A stretch of DNA of 8,709 nucleotides from JAGWAZ01 sp050248595 (GTDB lineage Bacteria; Bacteroidota; Ignavibacteria; OLB7): the NCBI GenBank assembly GCA_050248595.1, contig JBFWSB010000195.1, positions 1 through 8,709 of the forward strand, written 5' to 3'. Shown in pieces: positions 5,014-8,709 of this stretch. Under the pieces are notes generated by a model. That model was not told the origin of the DNA and did no database searches. It saw only the letters and a program-made list of their open reading frames with translations. Every line of letters starts with the position of its first letter. The first letter of the stretch is position 1. A program made the translations under genes and the position numbers.

Positions 5014-7755
5014 TTAGTATTGTAGGAGTGTTTCCTCAAGCTTCGTGAGTGTCTCTTTGAAGTTCTCCAGTTTCTCTCGTTCTTTCCCGACAACATCTTC
5101 TGGAGCGTTCGCCACAAACTTTTCGTTGGAGAGCTTTTTCTCTGTTCCGGTAATCATCCCCTTAAGTCGCTCAATCTCTTTCTCTGTTTTTAGTCGCTCT
5201 TTCTCAACGTCGATCAATCCCTCCAAGTGAACGTGGATTTCGTTCCGCTGCACAACCTCCGTTTTTGAAAGCCCCGGCTTTTCCAGTGAAGTCTCCACTC
5301 TCAAGTTGCCGATGCGCCCGAGACGCTGTAGCAGCGTAGATGTTCGGTTATATACGTGGAAGCTCTCCTCACTCTCTGCCGCTATCGAAACACTAATCTC
5401 TCGTGAGGGAGGAACTTCCGCCTCACTTCGCATCCGGCGAATTGCTTCAACAGATTCCTGCATAAGGTTGAACTCTTGTTCAATGCTCTTTGAGATAAGA
5501 GTCTCGTCAGCAAGTGGGAAGCTGGTGGTAGAGATCGACCTACCATCCTCACGTCGCGACAAGGTTTGCCAAATCTCTTCTGTGACGAAGGGCATGATAG
5601 GGTGGAGCATCCTGAGAATCTGATCGTACAGTCCGAGAGCAAAACGGAGAATCTGGGTTGTCTCTTCCTCGCTTCGTCCCTGCAACTCGGCCTTCATCTG
5701 TTCCAGATACCAATCACAAAAGTTATTCCAGACGAATTCGTAAATCCGTTTTGAGTAGTCGTTGATACGGTAGTCACTCAGGTTCCGTTCAATATCTTGC
5801 AAAGCAGAGTGGAAGCGGCTCAGTATCCATCGATCAGAGTCGGAGACTGGAGTGAGTTCGCTGAGACTGGAGGGAAGGGAATGTTCGGTTCCACTTCGAT
5901 CGATATTTGCTTCATCCCCCTTCATCATCAGGAAGCGTCCGGCATTCCATATCTTGTTCGCAAAGTTTCGCCCAATCTCGCAAGCACTCTCACTGAATCG
6001 AATATCCTGTCCGGTTGGCGCAAGGTAGATGATGGTGAAGCGGAGAGCGTCAGCTCCGTAGTCGGCAATTACCTTCAGCGGATCGGGAGAGTTGCCGAGT
6101 GATTTAGAGAGTTTTCGTCCTCCTTCATCACGAATAATCGAAGTGAAGTAGACGTGACGGAAGGGAATCAGTTCTTCCATTGTAGCACGAGGGTTGCCGT
6201 CGGCATTTGGCTCCCCTTGCATGAACTCCAAACCAGCCATAATCATTCGCGCCACCCAGAAGAAGATAATATCGGGTCCGGTAACTAACAGGTCGGTTGG
6301 ATAGAAAGCCCTCAGGTCAGTCTCGTTCTTTTCACTGCTCCCCCAGCCGTGTACGCTGAAGGGCCAGAGCCAAGAACTGAACCATGTGTCGAGCACATCT
6401 TCATCTTGACGAAGGGGAGTCTCCTCTGCAAGCCCAAGTTTTTGCCGGGCTTCCTCCTCACTTCGAGCGGCGGTGTACTCCCCCTCTTCGGTATAGTATA
6501 CTGGAAGGCGATGTCCCCACCAGAGTTGGCGTGAAATTGGCCAATCGCGAATATTCTTCATCCAGTGCATGTAGGTCTTCACCCAATGTTCTGGCGAAAA
6601 TGTTATCAACTCCTTCTCGACAGCTTCGATAGCTGGAGCCGCCAACTCATCCATCCGGACAAACCATTGATCGGAGAGGTAAGGCTCAATCTGTTCACCA
6701 CCACGCTCGGAGAACCCAACCGAGTGAACGTACTCCTCAACCTTCACAATTGCTCCAGCCTCCTCCAGAATCGCTGCTGCTTTCTTCCGCGCAACAAATC
6801 TGTCCAGTCCAGCAAGTGGCCCAGCCAACTCGTTCATCGTCCCATCTGGGTTGATCGTGTTTGGCATCGGCAGGTTGTGGCGCAGACCAACCTCGTAATC
6901 GTTCGGGTCGTGTGCTGGCGTTATCTTCACCGCACCAGTGCCGAACTCTGGGTCGGCATGTTCGTCGGCTATAATTGGAATTTCCTCTCCTCCAATTGGA
7001 ACAATCACCTTCTTGCCGATCCAATTCCTATAGCGTTCGTCGTTTTCGTTAACTGCAATTGCAACGTCGCCGGGGATCGTCTCAGGTCGTGCTGTTGAGA
7101 TTGCGATGTAGTCCTCACCATCCACCAGCTTGTAGCGGACAGTATAGAGCTTATCCTGAACCTCCTTGTGGAGCACCTCTTCATCGGAGAGTGTGGTCTG
7201 CGCGGCGGGAGACCAGTTCACAATTTTCTTTCCTCGGTAGATATATCCTTTATCGAAGAGCCGAACGAAGACCTCCTTAACGGCCTCGTTCAAACCTTCA
7301 TCCATGGTGAAGCGTTCTCTGCGCCAGTCAACCGAGACGCCGAGGGCGCGGAGCTGCTTCAGGATAATGCCTCCATATTCTTCGCGCCACTCCCACACAC
7401 GATCAACAAATTTTTCGCGCCCCATATCTCGGAAGCTGATTCCTTCTTCTGCGAGTGCGGCCACAACTTTTGTTTGTGTTGCAATCCCTGCGTGGTCAGT
7501 TCCAGGAATCCAGCAGGCTTCAAACCCACTCATTCGTTTCCAGCGGATGTAGAGATCTTGAATCGTATTGTTCAGCACATGTCCTAACGTCAGCATTCCG
7601 GTAACGTTTGGCGGAGGTATAACGACAGTAAATGCTTTCTTTCCCGATGCCCCGATCTTCTCAGCCTCTGCATCGTAGAGTTTGTGGGCATACCAGTAGG
7701 TATACCATTTGCTTTCTGCCTCTGCTGGTTGGTATGCTTTCGATAGTTCTGCCAT
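5014..7755 (-). CDS. valS: Valyl-tRNA synthetase
   Basis: Cytoplasmic class Ia synthetase that charges tRNA-Val and edits misactivated threonine; 913 residues from the chosen start, a normal length. The Rossmann core has PPPNVTG followed by LTLGHVLNNTIQD: the HIGH motif reads TLGH (56-59). GTDHAGIATQ is at 85-94. The CP1 editing domain carries STARPETIPGDVA (221-226 core) and TPAHDPNDYEVG (about 280-290). QWFVRM (363-368) and LDTWFSSWLWPFS (about 455-467) follow, and KLSKS (548-552) is the second catalytic motif. The anticodon-binding helical domain spans about 641-775. The last 65 residues form the typical Lys/Glu-rich coiled-coil arm. A TTG at 7833 would add 26 residues (including SIAPPDWRHGA), but the ATG at 7755 begins MAELSKAYQP, where the family usually starts, and has GGTG nearby upstream. 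A terminator separates the gene from the upstream lipoprotein gene, so it should have its own promoter in 7756-7942. Confidence 0.97.
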   Translation of the reverse strand: MAELSKAYQPAEAESKWYTYWYAHKLYDAEAEKIGASGKKAFTVVIPPPNVTGMLTLGHVLNNTIQDLYIRWKRMSGFEACWIPGTDHAGIATQTKVVAALAEEGISFRDMGREKFVDRVWEWREEYGGIILKQLRALGVSVDWRRERFTMDEGLNEAVKEVFVRLFDKGYIYRGKKIVNWSPAAQTTLSDEEVLHKEVQDKLYTVRYKLVDGEDYIAISTARPETIPGDVAIAVNENDERYRNWIGKKVIVPIGGEEIPIIADEHADPEFGTGAVKITPAHDPNDYEVGLRHNLPMPNTINPDGTMNELAGPLAGLDRFVARKKAAAILEEAGAIVKVEEYVHSVGFSERGGEQIEPYLSDQWFVRMDELAAPAIEAVEKELITFSPEHWVKTYMHWMKNIRDWPISRQLWWGHRLPVYYTEEGEYTAARSEEEARQKLGLAEETPLRQDEDVLDTWFSSWLWPFSVHGWGSSEKNETDLRAFYPTDLLVTGPDIIFFWVARMIMAGLEFMQGEPNADGNPRATMEELIPFRHVYFTSIIRDEGGRKLSKSLGNSPDPLKVIADYGADALRFTIIYLAPTGQDIRFSESACEIGRNFANKIWNAGRFLMMKGDEANIDRSGTEHSLPSSLSELTPVSDSDRWILSRFHSALQDIERNLSDYRINDYSKRIYEFVWNNFCDWYLEQMKAELQGRSEEETTQILRFALGLYDQILRMLHPIMPFVTEEIWQTLSRREDGRSISTTSFPLADETLISKSIEQEFNLMQESVEAIRRMRSEAEVPPSREISVSIAAESEESFHVYNRTSTLLQRLGRIGNLRVETSLEKPGLSKTEVVQRNEIHVHLEGLIDVEKERLKTEKEIERLKGMITGTEKKLSNEKFVANAPEDVVGKEREKLENFKETLTKLEETLLQY

Positions 7756-7763
7756 AGCACCAT

Positions 7764-7780
7764 GCCGCCAATCAGGCGGC
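7764..7780. promoter_or_regulatory. GC-only hairpin just upstream of the valS start
   Basis: GCCGCC and GGCGGC form a perfect 6-bp all-GC stem around a 5-nt loop. On the minus-strand mRNA its 3' arm ends 8 nt before the ATG at 7755, so it abuts the ribosome landing site. No T tract follows, so it is not a terminator. A role in translation control of valS is inference; chance is possible given the short stem. Confidence 0.4.
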
Positions 7781-7874
7781 GCAATAGATCTTGTGATTGA
7801 TTTAGTGTGAAAGGGGGAGACCAGGATTCTCAACTACCATTTCCTCGACTGCCGGTTGATTCCCCACTATTAAT

Positions 7875-7899
7875 GTCAGTCCAACGAAGTCAGACTAAC
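7875..7899. promoter_or_regulatory. Imperfect dyad in the valS leader
   Basis: GTCAGTC (7875-7881) and GACTAAC (7893-7899) form a 7-bp inverted repeat with one mismatch (a G-T wobble on the minus strand) around 11 bases. A GTCAGAC direct copy also sits at 7889-7895. It lies in the 187-bp stretch where the valS promoter must be, so an operator is possible. I cannot place -10/-35 boxes confidently around it. Confidence 0.3.
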
Positions 7900-7942
7900 G
7901 TAATACCAGATAATGGTTGAAAGATACGGAACGCTTCAGAAC

Positions 7943-7977
7943 AAACAGCCCGGACGACGTTCGCTTCCGGGCTGTTT
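7943..7977 (-). terminator. Rho-independent-type terminator of the upstream lipoprotein gene
   Basis: A perfect 12-bp inverted repeat (AAACAGCCCGGA / TCCGGGCTGTTT) around an 11-nt loop, beginning 34 bp past the stop codon at 8012. On the minus strand the stem ends in TTT and continues GTTCT, a short U tract. The A/T-ended symmetric arms could act from either side, though no plus-strand gene is seen here. It isolates valS from the transcript upstream. Confidence 0.82.
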
Positions 7978-8011
7978 ATTGCAGGAATTTTATTGGAGCT
8001 TGGTGAAGGTT

Positions 8012-8709
8012 CTAATGATGCTTCGACCGCGTGAGAATCATTCCATCGATACCGAGTTGTCCGGCAATTCGTTCGCTTGCCTTCGCTCCACCATAGTCAA
8101 TGTTTCCCCAGAATCCTGTTGTTCCAAGCCAGGCGATTCTGTTGGAGGGGAGATCAATCAACTCGACGCGAAAGCCTCTCCAGAGACTTGTCTGCCAATA
8201 CCCTCCTCGAGTTGAAGTTGTTGTTGTCTCTACCTCTGTATATCGGATGACGGTATCTTGTTTCTCTTCGTTCGATTTCTTACCTGGTACTTTCTTCTCT
8301 TCTCCCTCTTTTTTTGTTTGAGAGATTTCTTCGACCGGAACCCACGTCGAGTCAACAGATCGTTCTATCTCAACGATATGGAGATACCCGTCGATTCTTG
8401 CGTTGACCATTGCTTCGTGAATTCTTGCTGAATCCCACTGGCGCGTAGGGGGGATGATCGTACTACTTGGCAGGGCAGTAACTCCTCGTTCGCGAAGCTG
8501 CTCAACTAAACAGGTCTCGACATACTGGCGTTCGTAGAGAGAAGAAGAATTGTAGTAGACAGCAAGTTGGTTGTAGTTCTTCCCGAGAAAATCAGGGTCG
8601 GGGAACGAGGTCATGTAGCGGCTGATTTGAACTTTCGAAGAAGAGCAGCCAATACTTAATAGTGCCGGAATAGTGATCGACAACAGAAGTAGAGTGGTTG
8701 TACATCGTC
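8012..8709 (-). CDS. Envelope lipoprotein, DUF4136-like pattern, 5' end outside window
   Basis: The reading frame stays open to the right edge, so the first residues are missing. The visible start reads RCTTTLLLLSITIPALLSIGC, a signal peptide with a lipobox-like Cys (codon 8645-8647). A TTG at 8683 could be mistaken for the start but lies inside the signal peptide. The mature protein has a pattern seen in Bacteroidota DUF4136-type or TolB-like lipoproteins: a strand (LAVYY), a helix (ERQYVETCLVEQLRERG), TALPSS, a helix with ARIDGYLHIVEI, and near the end FRVELIDLPSNRIAWLG with ERIAGQLGIDGMI. This assignment is a weak pattern match; the function is unknown. A Lys/Glu-rich, probably disordered insert of about 25 residues (8249-8323) splits the domain and contains an A7 run on the coding strand. 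The gene ends in a TAG followed by a strong terminator, so it is a separate unit from valS. Confidence 0.75.
   Translation of the reverse strand, partial: RCTTTLLLLSITIPALLSIGCSSSKVQISRYMTSFPDPDFLGKNYNQLAVYYNSSSLYERQYVETCLVEQLRERGVTALPSSTIIPPTRQWDSARIHEAMVNARIDGYLHIVEIERSVDSTWVPVEEISQTKKEGEEKKVPGKKSNEEKQDTVIRYTEVETTTTSTRGGYWQTSLWRGFRVELIDLPSNRIAWLGTTGFWGNIDYGGAKASERIAGQLGIDGMILTRSKHH

Noticed and set aside
6565..7098. Long open frame on the plus strand (177 codons) opposite valS.
   Set aside because: It is fully antisense to a well-conserved gene, its residues look like random translation, and it has no recognisable motif or start signal.
7756..7833. 26-residue N-terminal extension of ValS from a TTG start at 7833.
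   Set aside because: TTG is a poor start, the extension shows no family match, and the ATG at 7755 gives the usual ValS beginning. The GC hairpin also falls in this stretch, as expected for a leader.
7756..7942. T-box or valine-rich leader-peptide attenuator for valS.
   Set aside because: No T-box consensus, no hairpin with U tract before the start, and no short valine-rich frame with a start codon that I could support.
8703..8705. ATG on the minus strand as start of the right-edge lipoprotein.
   Set aside because: It is out of frame with the lipoprotein reading frame; the true start must lie beyond the window.

Overview
The window is ordinary chromosomal sequence of medium G+C. All seven genes lie on the minus strand, so transcription runs from right to left. 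The best lineage clue is a secreted M1 metallopeptidase ending in a type IX secretion (T9SS) type A sorting domain. T9SS is essentially confined to the Bacteroidota/Chlorobi (FCB) group. The scarcity of Shine-Dalgarno sequences, a DUF6252-like lipoprotein and the Bacteroidota-like wording of the ValS motifs agree with this. A deep-branching member such as Kapabacteria or Ignavibacteria is plausible, but I cannot settle the lineage from this sequence.

Layout, right to left in transcription order: (1) a lipoprotein gene cut by the right edge (8012-8709), closed by a strong 12-bp hairpin terminator (7943-7977); (2) a roughly 190-nt leader with two dyads, then valS (valyl-tRNA synthetase, start best placed at 7755); (3) a 123-bp gap carrying three tandem degenerate octamers (4935-4958), then a small DUF6252-like lipoprotein; (4) a 122-bp gap, then a MltB-type lytic transglycosylase with its EF-hand-like loop; (5) a glycine-rich putative outer-membrane lipoprotein; (6) the T9SS-exported M1 aminopeptidase; (7) deoC (deoxyribose-phosphate aldolase), which begins 2 bp after the M1 stop codon and runs off the left edge.

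Taken together, four consecutive genes (4890 down to 387) encode exported envelope proteins: two lipoproteins, a periplasmic murein hydrolase and a cell-surface or secreted peptidase. They sit between two housekeeping genes, valS and deoC. Short same-strand gaps of 57 and 44 bp, and the near-overlap M1/deoC junction, suggest co-transcription of at least mltB to deoC. I see no mobile element, CRISPR array, tRNA, rRNA or phage gene. No stretch over 300 bases lacks a gene. I did not find a convincing new biological system. The items most worth a second look are the octamer repeat, the valS leader dyads and the TLGH variant of the ValS HIGH motif.
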